This document shows positions 1 through 7,823 of a DNA stretch of 23,205 nt, in pieces. Both the position numbers and the translations under genes were made by a program. The stretch is from DATIYF01 sp035517775 (GTDB lineage: Bacteria > Acidobacteriota > Terriglobia > Terriglobales > Acidobacteriaceae): the NCBI GenBank assembly GCA_035517775.1, contig DATIYF010000075.1, positions 1-23,205 on the forward strand, written 5' to 3'. Each line of letters begins with the position of its first letter. Position 1 is the stretch's first letter. The notes beneath the pieces are model-generated. The model saw only the letters and a list, made by a program, of their open reading frames with translations. It did not search any database and was not told the DNA's origin.

Positions 1-116
1 TCGCCACCGAATTCGCCGACATGATTCTGGCGCAGCGCGGCTTTCAGGCCAACGCCAAGGTGGTGACCACGTTCGACGAAATCACGCAGGATACGATCAA
101 TCTGGTGCAACGATAA
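1..116 (+). CDS. flgE: Flagellar hook protein FlgE, C-terminal end (partial)
   Basis: Only the last 37 codons are present, reading from base 3 to the TAA at 114-116. The peptide contains DMILAQRGFQANAKVVTTFD and ends DTINLVQR. This is the C-terminal helix shared by FlgE, FlgF, FlgG and FlgK, which packs in the inner tube of the axial structure. Hook protein is the best choice because the ending resembles FlgE, and because flgF and flgG occur as separate genes further on. An axial paralogue cannot be fully excluded from so short a piece. The gene starts outside the window, and a GC-rich hairpin follows it. Confidence 0.8.
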   Translation, partial: ATEFADMILAQRGFQANAKVVTTFDEITQDTINLVQR

Positions 117-158
117 ACGCCAGTAGAGTTCCAGCGTTAACGTCTGATTAGAGAAGCT

Positions 159-188
159 CCCGGCGCGCCGTAAGCGAGGCGGGCCGGG
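159..188 (+). terminator. GC-rich hairpin after flgE, possible terminator
   Basis: Arms 159-169 and 178-188 are complementary at 10 of 11 positions, with an 8-base loop at 170-177. A pyrimidine-rich stretch follows (ctctcttgcctctacttgtc) but there is no clean T-run. This is either a weak intrinsic terminator or an mRNA-stabilising hairpin between the hook gene and the fliN1 operon. Confidence 0.5.
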
Positions 189-268
189 CGCTCTCTTGCC
201 TCTACTTGTCTTCTAATTCTGGCGCTTAGCTGTCCCTCCCTCAATCGGCCAGGGCAGAGGCGGCCTCA

Positions 269-301
269 CGGCTAAACGCTCTTCCCCTCGTCACTTAGCC
301 G
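269..301. repeat. Inverted repeat CGGCTAA/TTAGCCG upstream of fliN1
   Basis: Perfect 7-base arms at 269-275 and 295-301 are separated by 19 bases. They lie in the 277-base gap between flgE and fliN1, which otherwise shows only the hairpin at 159-188. The repeat could be an operator or chance. No convincing promoter was recognised in this gap. Confidence 0.3.
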
Positions 302-393
302 AATCTCACAGGCGCCGCCCCAGCCACAGTCCTCGGCCTCGCACCCGGCAGCCAGCGTGCATTCCTGCGCTGGTACGGTCTTTGAGCACCTTC

Positions 394-717
394 ATGCCGA
401 GCCCCATCGCCAAACCAGTGCCGCCGGTCGCCGCCGCGGTCGCAACCATCCCAGCGGAAGACTCCAAAGCCGCAGCTACTCCGCGAAAAAGCCTCGTGGA
501 GCAATTGCCCTGGGTGCCATTGACCATCACTTTGGAAATTCCCGTTCCTGGGTTAGCGGTAAGAGACCTGCTGGAGCTGCATCCCGGTTCGATTCTTAAG
601 ACCATCTACCCGGCGACCTCGGATGTGCCGGTCCGCGCCAACGGAAAGCTCATCGCCTGGGCAAAGTTCGAGCTGGCCGGTGACCGCCTGGCCAGCCGCA
701 TTACGGAGCTGGTGTGA
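394..717 (+). CDS. fliN: FliN-type flagellar motor switch protein (short copy)
   Basis: This is a 107-residue protein. An Ala/Pro-rich N-terminal segment of about 37 residues precedes one SpoA (FliM/FliN C-terminal) domain at about 38-105. The domain shows PLTITLEIPVPGLAVRDLLE, then LHPGSI, and VPVRANGKLIAWAKF, the usual SpoA pattern. SpoA proteins form the lower C-ring of the flagellar switch and bind the export ATPase regulator FliH. ATG 394 is preferred over the in-frame TTG at 382, since neither has a clear Shine-Dalgarno sequence. The gene leads the export-gate operon and its stop overlaps the possible fliO GTG. A second, larger FliN lies at 7820-8602. The short copy could instead be a specialised SpoA partner, as known for type III systems. 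Confidence 0.85.
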   Translation: MPSPIAKPVPPVAAAVATIPAEDSKAAATPRKSLVEQLPWVPLTITLEIPVPGLAVRDLLELHPGSILKTIYPATSDVPVRANGKLIAWAKFELAGDRLASRITELV

Positions 718-728
718 AGGCAAACCTC

Positions 729-1043
729 ATGCACCCAGGTGGTCTCGCGGCTGGCGCGGCGCCGCCCATGCCGCTCAAGCAGACATTGGCGGAACTCGCG
801 CAGCGCGCCTGGCAAACGCTATGCCGGGCGGCAAAATCGCAGGCAGCGAAAAAGAAACACCTGCGGGTCTGTGAGAACGTTTCCCTCGGCGATAAGCGAT
901 TCGTCGCTCTGGTTCAAGTGGATGAGCAGCGCTTTCTTATTGGCGGCGGAGTGAATTCCGTAGCCATGCTGGCGCGCTTGTCTGAAACCGCTGCCTCCTC
1001 CCTCGATAACCAACACTCCCAGGGCCCCATAGAAAATTCATGA
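729..1043 (+). CDS. fliO: FliO-like flagellar export gate assembly protein, apparently soluble
   Basis: The protein has 104 residues from ATG 729, with GAAGG at 716-720 eight bases upstream. A GTG at 714 overlapping the fliN1 stop is the alternative. The segment VSLGDKRFVALVQVDEQRFL followed by IGGG matches the small beta domain of FliO. Its position directly before fliP (ATGA overlap at 1040-1043) supports the call. FliO normally assists FliP oligomer assembly and carries an N-terminal membrane helix. Here the N-terminus is polar and basic (AKSQAAKKKH), and no hydrophobic segment appears in either start variant. The frame is closed upstream by a TGA at 681-683. Assignment therefore rests on context plus the FliO-like core. 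Confidence 0.72.
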   Translation: MHPGGLAAGAAPPMPLKQTLAELAQRAWQTLCRAAKSQAAKKKHLRVCENVSLGDKRFVALVQVDEQRFLIGGGVNSVAMLARLSETAASSLDNQHSQGPIENS

Positions 1044-1819
1044 CTCGGAGACTCGGCCAGTTGGTGCGCATCGCCGTCGTGGCGCTGACGCTGGGAATAT
1101 TGACTCCCAGTGCGGCGGCCGCGCCTACGCTCCCGGCGAGTGCAACCCCGGCCATTCATGTTCAGCCCAATGAGATTCGGGTCACCGGCCTGGGCGATAA
1201 CTCAGCTTTGCAGATCGCGATTCTGCTGACCTTCCTCACCCTGATTCCTTCGCTCCTGCTCGTGCTTACGCCTTTTGCGCGGCTGCTCGTAGTGTTTCAT
1301 TTCCTGCGGCAGGCCCTCGGCCTGCAAACCACGCCCTCCAACCAAACTCTGATCGGCCTGGCTTTGATTCTCACTTTTTTTCTCATGCAGCCGGTAGGGG
1401 CAACCGTGTACCAGAATGCCTTGCAACCTTACGAGCAGGGCCGCTTATCGCTGCCGGACACCCTGTCGGAGGCTTCCCAGCCGCTGAAAAGTTTCATGCT
1501 GCACTACGTCCGCCAGAAGGACGTGGCGCTCTTTGTGGACCTTGCCAAAGACCCGCGCCCGAGCGGCCCCGATGACCTTTCCATGCGCGTAGTCGTTCCG
1601 GCCTACATCTTGTCGGAGTTGCGCGCCGGCTTTCAGATCGGCGCCGTGCTGTTTCTCCCCTTCATGGTGATTGATATGGTCGTGGCTTCGATCACGACCT
1701 CCATTGGCATGTTTCAACTCCCCCCGGTCGTGGTTTCCACTCCCCTGAAGCTGCTGTTGTTCGTGATGGTGGATGGCTGGCATTTGCTGGTCGGTTCGTT
1801 GATGAAGAGTTTCGTGTGA
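1040..1819 (+). CDS. fliP: Flagellar export gate protein FliP
   Basis: This 259-residue inner-membrane protein of the type III export channel forms the FliP5-FliQ4-FliR1 gate. It has a cleavable signal peptide (basic MTRRLGQLVR, then VALTLGILTPSAAAA). A hydrophobic segment contains LLLVLTPFARLLVVFHFLRQ, followed by LGLQTTPSNQ, a FliP signature. The C-terminus holds AYILSELRAGFQIGAVLFLP, FMVIDMVV and MVDGWHLLVGSL, typical of the family. Length is close to the usual 245-260. The start overlaps the fliO stop by four bases (ATGA), indicating translational coupling. Confidence 0.97.
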   Translation: MTRRLGQLVRIAVVALTLGILTPSAAAAPTLPASATPAIHVQPNEIRVTGLGDNSALQIAILLTFLTLIPSLLLVLTPFARLLVVFHFLRQALGLQTTPSNQTLIGLALILTFFLMQPVGATVYQNALQPYEQGRLSLPDTLSEASQPLKSFMLHYVRQKDVALFVDLAKDPRPSGPDDLSMRVVVPAYILSELRAGFQIGAVLFLPFMVIDMVVASITTSIGMFQLPPVVVSTPLKLLLFVMVDGWHLLVGSLMKSFV

Positions 1820-1826
1820 GGGCGCT

Positions 1827-2087
1827 ATGTCGGTAGTCGAATTAGGGCAACGCACATTGATGGAGGTTTTCCGGTTGGGCGGGCCGATCCTGGCCGTTGC
1901 CATCGTGATCAGCCTGCTGGTCAATGTGATTCAGGTGCTCACTTCGTTGCAGGACACCACGATTTCCACCGTGCCTCGCCTGGTCGGCACCGGAATCGGC
2001 GTGGTCGTGCTGATGCCCTGGATGTGGCGGCAGCTGGCGCAGTTTACAGTGCAGATTTTTTCCGGTATCGGCAACTACACGCGGTAA
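1827..2087 (+). CDS. fliQ: Flagellar export gate protein FliQ
   Basis: An 86-residue protein with two hydrophobic segments, near residues 17-39 and 51-72, the standard FliQ hairpin of the export gate. LGGPILAVAIVISLLVNVIQ followed by LQDTTISTVPRL is the family signature. It starts 7 bases after the fliP stop and ends 5 bases before fliR, in the conserved P-Q-R order. Confidence 0.95.
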   Translation: MSVVELGQRTLMEVFRLGGPILAVAIVISLLVNVIQVLTSLQDTTISTVPRLVGTGIGVVVLMPWMWRQLAQFTVQIFSGIGNYTR

Positions 2088-2092
2088 GAACG

Positions 2093-2863
2093 ATGGATTT
2101 CTCTCTCGGCAATTCGTTAGGCACTCTGTTCGTCATCGGCGCTCGCGTCTCTGGCCTGATGCTTTTTGCGCCATTCATGAGCAACGTGGCCATTCCCACG
2201 CGGATCAAGGCTGCCCTGGCCGTGACCATGACCGTGGTGCTGTACCCCGTGTTCGCAGGCCGGGTTCAGCCCGTGCTCTCACCCATCGAGTGGCCCATGC
2301 TGCTGGGCTCTGAAGTTCTGGTCGGCGTGGCCATCGGCATCGCCACCAATCTGGTTTTCGATGCCGCCGAAATGGCAGGGCAGGTTTTCAGCGTGCAGAT
2401 GGGCTTCTCGCTGGTGAACATTCTCGATCCCCAGACCCAGGTGGATACCACCGTTCTTTCCATGTTCACGCAAATGATGGCGCTGCTGATTTTTCTGGGC
2501 CTCGATATTCACCACTGGATTCTGCGCCTGATTGCCCAGAGCTTCGCCTACTTGCCCCCCGGCTCGGCAACCCCGAACGCGGCCTTTACTCAGCAGTTGC
2601 TGCATATTGCCGGCGCGGTGTTCGGAATTGGCCTGCAGATCGCCGCGCCTGTGCTGGCCTCAACCCTGGTGGCGGACCTTTTGCTCGGCCTCATCGGCAA
2701 GGCTTCTCCCCAGATGCCGGTGTTGTTTCTCGGTCCGGCGGTGAAAGGCTTGTTTGGACTGGTTCTTTTGGGAACGACCGTGCGCTGCTGGCCCGATCTG
2801 TTTTCGGGAATGTTTTCCAATTCACTTCAGATGCTGGGCCACACCCTGCATCTGGCGAGGTAA
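2093..2863 (+). CDS. fliR: Flagellar export gate protein FliR
   Basis: A 256-residue polytopic membrane protein that closes the FliPQR export channel. Family segments include GLMLFAPFMSN, IKAALAVTMT, GSEVLVGVAIGIATNLVFDA and AEMAGQVFSVQMGF, the last a clear FliR signature. The frame is open further upstream, to 2024. That stretch overlaps fliQ, and ATG 2093, five bases after fliQ, begins the usual FliR N-terminus (MDFSLGNSLG). The TTG-started flhB follows after three bases. Confidence 0.95.
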   Translation: MDFSLGNSLGTLFVIGARVSGLMLFAPFMSNVAIPTRIKAALAVTMTVVLYPVFAGRVQPVLSPIEWPMLLGSEVLVGVAIGIATNLVFDAAEMAGQVFSVQMGFSLVNILDPQTQVDTTVLSMFTQMMALLIFLGLDIHHWILRLIAQSFAYLPPGSATPNAAFTQQLLHIAGAVFGIGLQIAAPVLASTLVADLLLGLIGKASPQMPVLFLGPAVKGLFGLVLLGTTVRCWPDLFSGMFSNSLQMLGHTLHLAR

Positions 2864-2866
2864 CGC

Positions 2867-3940
2867 TTGGCGGACGGAAGCAAAACAGAAAAGCCGACAC
2901 CGCGGCGGCGGCAAAAGGCGCGGGAAAAAGGCCAGGTGGCGCGCACCCGCGACCTTTCCGGCATTCTCGGGCTTGCCGCGGCGGTTGCGGTTTTCAGCTG
3001 GCAGGCCTCCAACGCCGCCTCGGAGTGGCGCGGTTTTCTCGGTTCCTCGCTCGACGTATCTTTGAATGACGTCATCACCCCCAACAGCGCCATTCTCTTC
3101 TGGGCGCGCTGGGAAATTCTGCGCTGGGCCTTCCCCGCCATGATGGCCGGCTTCGTCGTATCCGCGCTTGCCGGCGTGGCGCAGGGTGGCCTCGTGCTCG
3201 CCCCCGAAGCGCTCATTCCAAGCATTGAGCACTTGAGCCCCGCCAAGCGCTTGCAGCAGATGTTTTCTCTCGCCAGCCTGAACGGCCTGCTGAAATCAGT
3301 TCCGACCGTGGTTTGCCTTCTCTACATCGCGGCCGCGGGTTTTCTCCGGCATTGGGGCGAAATCGTTCAGACCTCGGACGCGCCTCTCGGGTCCACCGCG
3401 CGGCTTACGATCTCCATCGCCTTCGAGATCGGATGGAAATCCACGCTCGCTCTCATCGTCCTGGCCGCCATTGATTACCTGCTGACCTGGCGCAAGCAGG
3501 AAGGCGATTTGAAGATGAGCCGTGAAGAACTGCGCGAGGAGCTGAAAGAGACGGAAGGAAACCCGGCCATCAAAGGCCGGATCCGCCGCCTGCAGCGCCA
3601 GGCCCGCCGCCACACCATCGCCGAAACGAAAACCGCAACCGTGCTGGTGACCAACCCCACGCACTTCGCCGTGGCCCTGCGTTATCAAAGCGATATGCCC
3701 GCACCGGTGGTAGTGGCCAAGGGCCGCGACCGGCTGGCGGAGGAAATGAAGAAAATCGCCCGCTGGAGCGGCATCCCCATCATGGAGAACCCGCCTCTGG
3801 CGCAGGCCCTCTACCGGGTAGTGGACGTGGGGCAGGAGATTCCAGCCAAGCTGTACGCCGCGGTGGCAGAAATTCTCGCCGTGGTTTACCGCGCTCAGGC
3901 GCAGGCCAGGCAAAATCTGCGGCCGCCGCTTAAGCGCTGA
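2867..3940 (+). CDS. flhB: Flagellar export switch protein FlhB
   Basis: A 357-residue export-gate protein that switches substrate class from rod/hook to filament after self-cleavage. The N-terminus MADGSKTEKPTPRRRQKARE then KGQVARTRDL is the family start and fixes the TTG at 2867, with GAGG six bases before it. Four membrane segments lie at about 30-215. The autocleavage motif NPTH is at residues 263-266, followed by FAVALRY and the C-terminal domain with SGIPIMENPPLA. All key residues are present, so normal cleavage is expected. It lies between fliR (3-base gap) and flhA (17-base gap). Confidence 0.97.
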   Translation: MADGSKTEKPTPRRRQKAREKGQVARTRDLSGILGLAAAVAVFSWQASNAASEWRGFLGSSLDVSLNDVITPNSAILFWARWEILRWAFPAMMAGFVVSALAGVAQGGLVLAPEALIPSIEHLSPAKRLQQMFSLASLNGLLKSVPTVVCLLYIAAAGFLRHWGEIVQTSDAPLGSTARLTISIAFEIGWKSTLALIVLAAIDYLLTWRKQEGDLKMSREELREELKETEGNPAIKGRIRRLQRQARRHTIAETKTATVLVTNPTHFAVALRYQSDMPAPVVVAKGRDRLAEEMKKIARWSGIPIMENPPLAQALYRVVDVGQEIPAKLYAAVAEILAVVYRAQAQARQNLRPPLKR

Positions 3941-3957
3941 TCGCAGGCTGAAACCGC

Positions 3958-6045
3958 ATGTCGAGCAAGCCAAATCTCGTAGCTGCTTTGAAGTCGGGAG
4001 GCGCCGACTGGATTATTCCCGCCTTCACCGTCAGCCTGGTATTCGTCATGCTGGTCCCCTTGCCCAGCCTGATGCTCGACCTGCTGCTGACCCTGAGCAT
4101 CACCATTTCGGTGCTGGTGCTTCTCTCCGCCGTACAGATTCTGCGGCCCGTTCAGTTTTCCGTCTTTCCCAGCTTGCTGCTCCTCCTCACGCTTTTGCGC
4201 CTCTCTCTGGATTTGGCCTGCAGCCGCCGCATTCTGCTCCACGGCAACCAGGGCTCTGCCGCCGCCGGGCGCGTGATTGAAGCTTTCGGCCAATTCGTGG
4301 TCGGCGGAAATTATGTCGTCGGCTTCGTTCTCTTTCTCGCTTTGATCGCGATTCAGTACATGGTGGTCAGTCACGGCGCGGTACGCACCGCCGAAGTCAC
4401 CGCCCGCTTCACTTTAGACGCCATGCCGGGCAAGCAGATGGCCATTGACGCCGACCTCAACGCCGGCCTGATTGATGAGGTCCAGGCCCGCGTTCGCCGC
4501 GAAGCCATCGCTCGCGAATCCGAATTCTACGGGGCCATGGACGGCGCCGCCCGCTTCAATCAGCGCGACTCGCTGGCCACCATTCTCATTACCGCCATCA
4601 ACATCATTGCCGGCTTCTTGATCGGCGTCTTCCAGCAGGGCATTCCCTTCCAGGAGGCGCTCAAAACCTACACCACCCTGACCGTGGGTGATGGCCTGGT
4701 CACCATGATTCCCTCGCTGCTCGTTTCCGTCGCCGGCGGCATCGTGATCACCCGCGCCTCCTCCGAGAGCACTCTGGGCGCCGATCTCAGCAAGCAGCTG
4801 TTCGGCAAGCCGCGCCCGCTGTGGCTGGCTGGCGGCGTGGTCGCGGCCCTGGCGCTCATTCCCGGCCTGCCCAAAATTTCTTTCATTCTGGTCGCCGCCC
4901 TCATGATCGCTCTCGCCCGCTATGCGGAAAAGCACCCTCTTGCCGAAAAGCAGGCCCTGCCTGAAAGGGCCCACGCTAAGCCGGGCGCCGCCGCGGCCCC
5001 CGCCACCGACCCCATGGAGGCCGCCCTCAAGCTCGACGATCTCACTCTGGAAGTCGGCTTCGGCCTTGTGCCTCTGGCCGATGCCAAGCAGGGCGGGCAG
5101 TTGCTCGCCAAAGTCCGCGCCCTTCGCAAACATCTGGCGCGCCAGCTTGGCTTCCTCGTGCCTCCCATTCACATCACTGACAATCTTTCCCTGCGCGAAA
5201 ACGAGTACGTGATTTCCCTTCGCGGCGTGGAAATCGCCCGCTGGGAAATGCGCCGCGACAGTCTGCTCGCCATCAGCTCACAAATGGCTGCCCCGGCCCT
5301 GCCCGGGCAGGAAATCCGCGAGCCCGCTTTTAACGTTCCCGCAAAATGGATCTCCCGCGATGCCGAGCCCCAGGCGCTTTCTTCCGGCTACACGGTCGTA
5401 GATTCGGTGACCGCGCTCAGCACGCATCTGGGCGAGATCATCCGCCAGAACGCGCACGAGTTGCTCACCCGCCAGGAGACCAAGCACATCATTGACCGCC
5501 TGAACGATTCCCATCCCAAGCTGATCGAGGAGCTGATACCCAAGCTGATGACTCTGGGCGAAGTGCAGAAGGTTTTGCAGCAGCTCTTGCGCGAGCAGGT
5601 CTCGATCCGCGATCTGGGCTCGATTCTCGAAAGCCTGGTCGAAACCGCGCCCGTCACCAAGAACCCCGTGTTGTTGGTGGAGGCCGCTCGCCACGCTTTA
5701 GGCCGCGCCCTGGTGCGGCCGCTGCTCGATGCGCGCGGCGAGCTGAAGGTGGTGACCCTTGACAGCTCGATCGAAGAGGAATGCTCGCGCGCCCTGAACT
5801 CGGCCAACGCCAATGCTCCGGGAACGGCTGCCTTGCAGCCTTCCCTGGTGCGGCGCGTCCTGGAGGGCCTGCGCGGCCTGCTGGGCGAGCATGTGGTGCA
5901 GGCCACGCCTGTGCTTTTATGCTCCTCGCCGGGGCGTTTTTATCTGCGGCGCCTGCTGGAGCCATTTTTGCCCAAGATCGTGGTGCTTGCTCCGAGTGAA
6001 ATTCCCGCCGCCATCCCCGTGCAATCGGTAGGACTGGTGAGATAA
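3958..6045 (+). CDS. flhA: Flagellar export gate protein FlhA
   Basis: This 695-residue, full-length member of the FHIPEP family forms the cytoplasmic nonameric ring that docks export substrates and chaperones. The membrane part covers about the first 330 residues. It includes LTLLRLSLDLACSRRILLHG and the invariant segment starting RFTLDAMPGKQMAIDADLNA at about 150. A proline/alanine linker near 340-350 leads to the cytoplasmic domains, including a segment ending ELIPKLMTLGEVQKVLQQLL. In many bacteria flhF and flhG follow flhA, but here the next gene is fliA, 45 bases on. Confidence 0.97.
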   Translation: MSSKPNLVAALKSGGADWIIPAFTVSLVFVMLVPLPSLMLDLLLTLSITISVLVLLSAVQILRPVQFSVFPSLLLLLTLLRLSLDLACSRRILLHGNQGSAAAGRVIEAFGQFVVGGNYVVGFVLFLALIAIQYMVVSHGAVRTAEVTARFTLDAMPGKQMAIDADLNAGLIDEVQARVRREAIARESEFYGAMDGAARFNQRDSLATILITAINIIAGFLIGVFQQGIPFQEALKTYTTLTVGDGLVTMIPSLLVSVAGGIVITRASSESTLGADLSKQLFGKPRPLWLAGGVVAALALIPGLPKISFILVAALMIALARYAEKHPLAEKQALPERAHAKPGAAAAPATDPMEAALKLDDLTLEVGFGLVPLADAKQGGQLLAKVRALRKHLARQLGFLVPPIHITDNLSLRENEYVISLRGVEIARWEMRRDSLLAISSQMAAPALPGQEIREPAFNVPAKWISRDAEPQALSSGYTVVDSVTALSTHLGEIIRQNAHELLTRQETKHIIDRLNDSHPKLIEELIPKLMTLGEVQKVLQQLLREQVSIRDLGSILESLVETAPVTKNPVLLVEAARHALGRALVRPLLDARGELKVVTLDSSIEEECSRALNSANANAPGTAALQPSLVRRVLEGLRGLLGEHVVQATPVLLCSSPGRFYLRRLLEPFLPKIVVLAPSEIPAAIPVQSVGLVR

Positions 6046-6090
6046 AGAACGCTCGAGAAAGAGGATAAACCAAACGGAAGTGCGACCTTT

Positions 6091-6861
6091 ATGACACAAG
6101 CAGAAATGGCTTATCAGCAGGCGCAGCGCGCCGAGGACCAGGACGAATTGGTCATGGGCGAAATTCCGCAGGTCTATTACATCGCTCGCCGCATTCACGA
6201 GCGCCTGCCCCAGCATGTGGCCTTCGAAGACCTGGTGCACTCCGGCGTTCTCGGGCTGATTGACGCGGTGCGCAACTTCGATGCCAGCAAGAACGTCCAG
6301 TTCAAGTCTTACGCGCAATTCCGCATCCGCGGCGCCATTCTCGATAGTCTGCGCGAGCTCGATTGGGCCTCCCGCCGCACCCGCGATAAGCGCAAGCGCC
6401 TGGATGATCTGGTCGCCAGGCTTTCCCTGAAACTCGGCCGCCAGCCCAGCGATGAAGAAATGGCCGCCGAGATGGGCATCGAATTGACCGCTTTGCACAA
6501 GCTGCTCGGCCGCCTTGACAACTTGAGCATGGTCGGCCAGCAGGTCACCTTCGGCCAGGACCGCAGCGAACAGCATGATTTGGTGGAAAGCGCGCCCGCC
6601 GATCCCCAGGAAGACCCGTTTCACCAATGCCTGCGCACCGAGATGCGCGATCGTTTGGCGCAGGCCATTGCCGGTCTCAATCAAAAAGAGCAGCAGGTGG
6701 TTGCCCTCTACTATCGCGAAGAATTGACCATGCGCGAAATCGCCGAGGTGCTTGAAATCGGCGAGTCCCGCGTTTCACAGCTTCATTCCGGGGCGCTGGC
6801 CAAGATGAGGCTGGCCCTGGAAGAGGCTTCGGTAACCGGCATTCAGGCATTTCAGCACTAA
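6091..6861 (+). CDS. fliA: RNA polymerase sigma factor FliA (sigma-28)
   Basis: A 256-residue flagellar sigma factor directing late genes such as flagellin. Region 2 shows FEDLVHSGVLGLIDAVRNFD and KSYAQFRIRGAILDSLRELD followed by WASRRTRDK, diagnostic of FliA. Region 3 (LGRQPSDEEMAAEMGI) and region 4 (LTMREIAEVLEIGESRVSQL) follow. ATG 6091 has GGAAG at 6076-6080, ten bases upstream. Its antagonist FlgM is encoded at 14770-15048. It sits between flhA and fliM and is probably cotranscribed with the export genes, since no clear promoter is visible in the 45-base gap. Confidence 0.97.
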   Translation: MTQAEMAYQQAQRAEDQDELVMGEIPQVYYIARRIHERLPQHVAFEDLVHSGVLGLIDAVRNFDASKNVQFKSYAQFRIRGAILDSLRELDWASRRTRDKRKRLDDLVARLSLKLGRQPSDEEMAAEMGIELTALHKLLGRLDNLSMVGQQVTFGQDRSEQHDLVESAPADPQEDPFHQCLRTEMRDRLAQAIAGLNQKEQQVVALYYREELTMREIAEVLEIGESRVSQLHSGALAKMRLALEEASVTGIQAFQH

Positions 6862-6876
6862 GTGAAATTTTGCGTC

Positions 6877-6881
6877 AGGAG
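6877..6881 (+). promoter_or_regulatory. Shine-Dalgarno AGGAG that sets the fliM start
   Basis: AGGAG lies six bases before GTG 6888. The upstream in-frame TTG at 6870 has no such site, so the GTG is chosen as the fliM start. Confidence 0.75.
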
Positions 6882-6887
6882 AACCAG

Positions 6888-7823
6888 GTGAGCCAGGCAA
6901 TCGCCAATCGCAAGCCGAGCGCGGCCGAGCACGAAGTCCGCGCTTACGACTTTCAGCAGGCCGGCCGCATGAGCGACGCCCAGATCCAGGCCTTGACCGG
7001 GCTGCACGAGGGACTGGTGCGCAATCTCGCCTACGCCTTGGGCAACTACCTTCGCGTGGGCTGCCAGCTCAAGCTCACCGGAATCGAAGAAATTCCATTC
7101 TCGCAACTGGCCGGCCAAGCCTCGCCGAACTGCTATACCGCCGCCTTCGAGCTGCAGCCGCTTTACGCCCTGGGTGGCATTCAGCTGGATCTTTCCCTGG
7201 CCTTTCCCATGCTCGAGCTGCTGCTCGGCGGGCCGGGCACTCCGCAGGCCCTGGAACGCGGCCTGAGCGAAATGGAAGAGCACCTGCTGCACGATGTGAT
7301 TCGTGTGGTTTGCGCCGAGTTGGAAAAAACCTGGAAGTGCCTGGAGACTTCCGTCAACGCCGGCGAGCATCAGAAGCCGGCGCAACTGGCAAAATTGCTG
7401 CCGCCCGAAGAGCGCGTCCTTCTTCTCCGTATGGATGCCGCGGTTCAGGAATCGAACGGCAGCTTCGCCATCTTTTTCCCCGTCTCGATCGCCGCCGCTC
7501 TGCTGCGTAAGGTCGCCGCGCCCGCCATTGTCGCGGCGCGCCCCAGCGCTCCGCCCGCCGCGCTCAAAATGCAAGAGCGCCTGATGGACTGTCTCTGCCA
7601 ACTGGACCTGCGCGTTCCCGGCGTCAAAGTCTCCATGCAAGACATTCTTCATCTCGCCCCCGGCAAGCTCCTGAACCTGGGCATCGCCGCGAATAACTCC
7701 GCATTCCTTTGCCTTGAAGGCCAGGAGTGGTTTAGTGCTTCTCCGGTGCGCGTGGGCACGCTGCGCGGGGCGAAGCTGGCCAGCCGGGTAAAAGTACGAG
7801 CTGAACTGGGGAGCCAATCATGA
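6888..7823 (+). CDS. fliM: Flagellar motor switch protein FliM, without the N-terminal CheY-binding motif
   Basis: A 311-residue C-ring protein. The middle domain (about 40-220) carries LLGGPGT, the conserved GGxG switch motif, with SEMEEHLLHDVI and IFFPVSIAAALL. The C-terminal SpoA domain (about 225-305) carries LDLRVPGVKVSMQDILHLAP followed by GKLLNLGI. Family members normally begin with LSQ(D/E)EIDALL, which binds phosphorylated CheY. Here the N-terminus from GTG 6888 reads MSQAIANRKPSAAEHEVRAY and the motif is missing. The upstream TTG start would add only six residues. The stop overlaps the fliN2 start (ATGA). Identity is firm; the missing motif is the oddity. Confidence 0.93.
   Translation: MSQAIANRKPSAAEHEVRAYDFQQAGRMSDAQIQALTGLHEGLVRNLAYALGNYLRVGCQLKLTGIEEIPFSQLAGQASPNCYTAAFELQPLYALGGIQLDLSLAFPMLELLLGGPGTPQALERGLSEMEEHLLHDVIRVVCAELEKTWKCLETSVNAGEHQKPAQLAKLLPPEERVLLLRMDAAVQESNGSFAIFFPVSIAAALLRKVAAPAIVAARPSAPPAALKMQERLMDCLCQLDLRVPGVKVSMQDILHLAPGKLLNLGIAANNSAFLCLEGQEWFSASPVRVGTLRGAKLASRVKVRAELGSQS

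Noticed and set aside
371..386. Sigma-54-like TGGTACGGTCTTTGAG near the fliN1 start
   Set aside because: The invariant C of the -12 box is A, and the predicted start site would fall inside fliN1.
888..895. GGCGATAA, resembling a sigma-28 -10 box
   Set aside because: It is inside fliO with no matching -35 element at the right distance.
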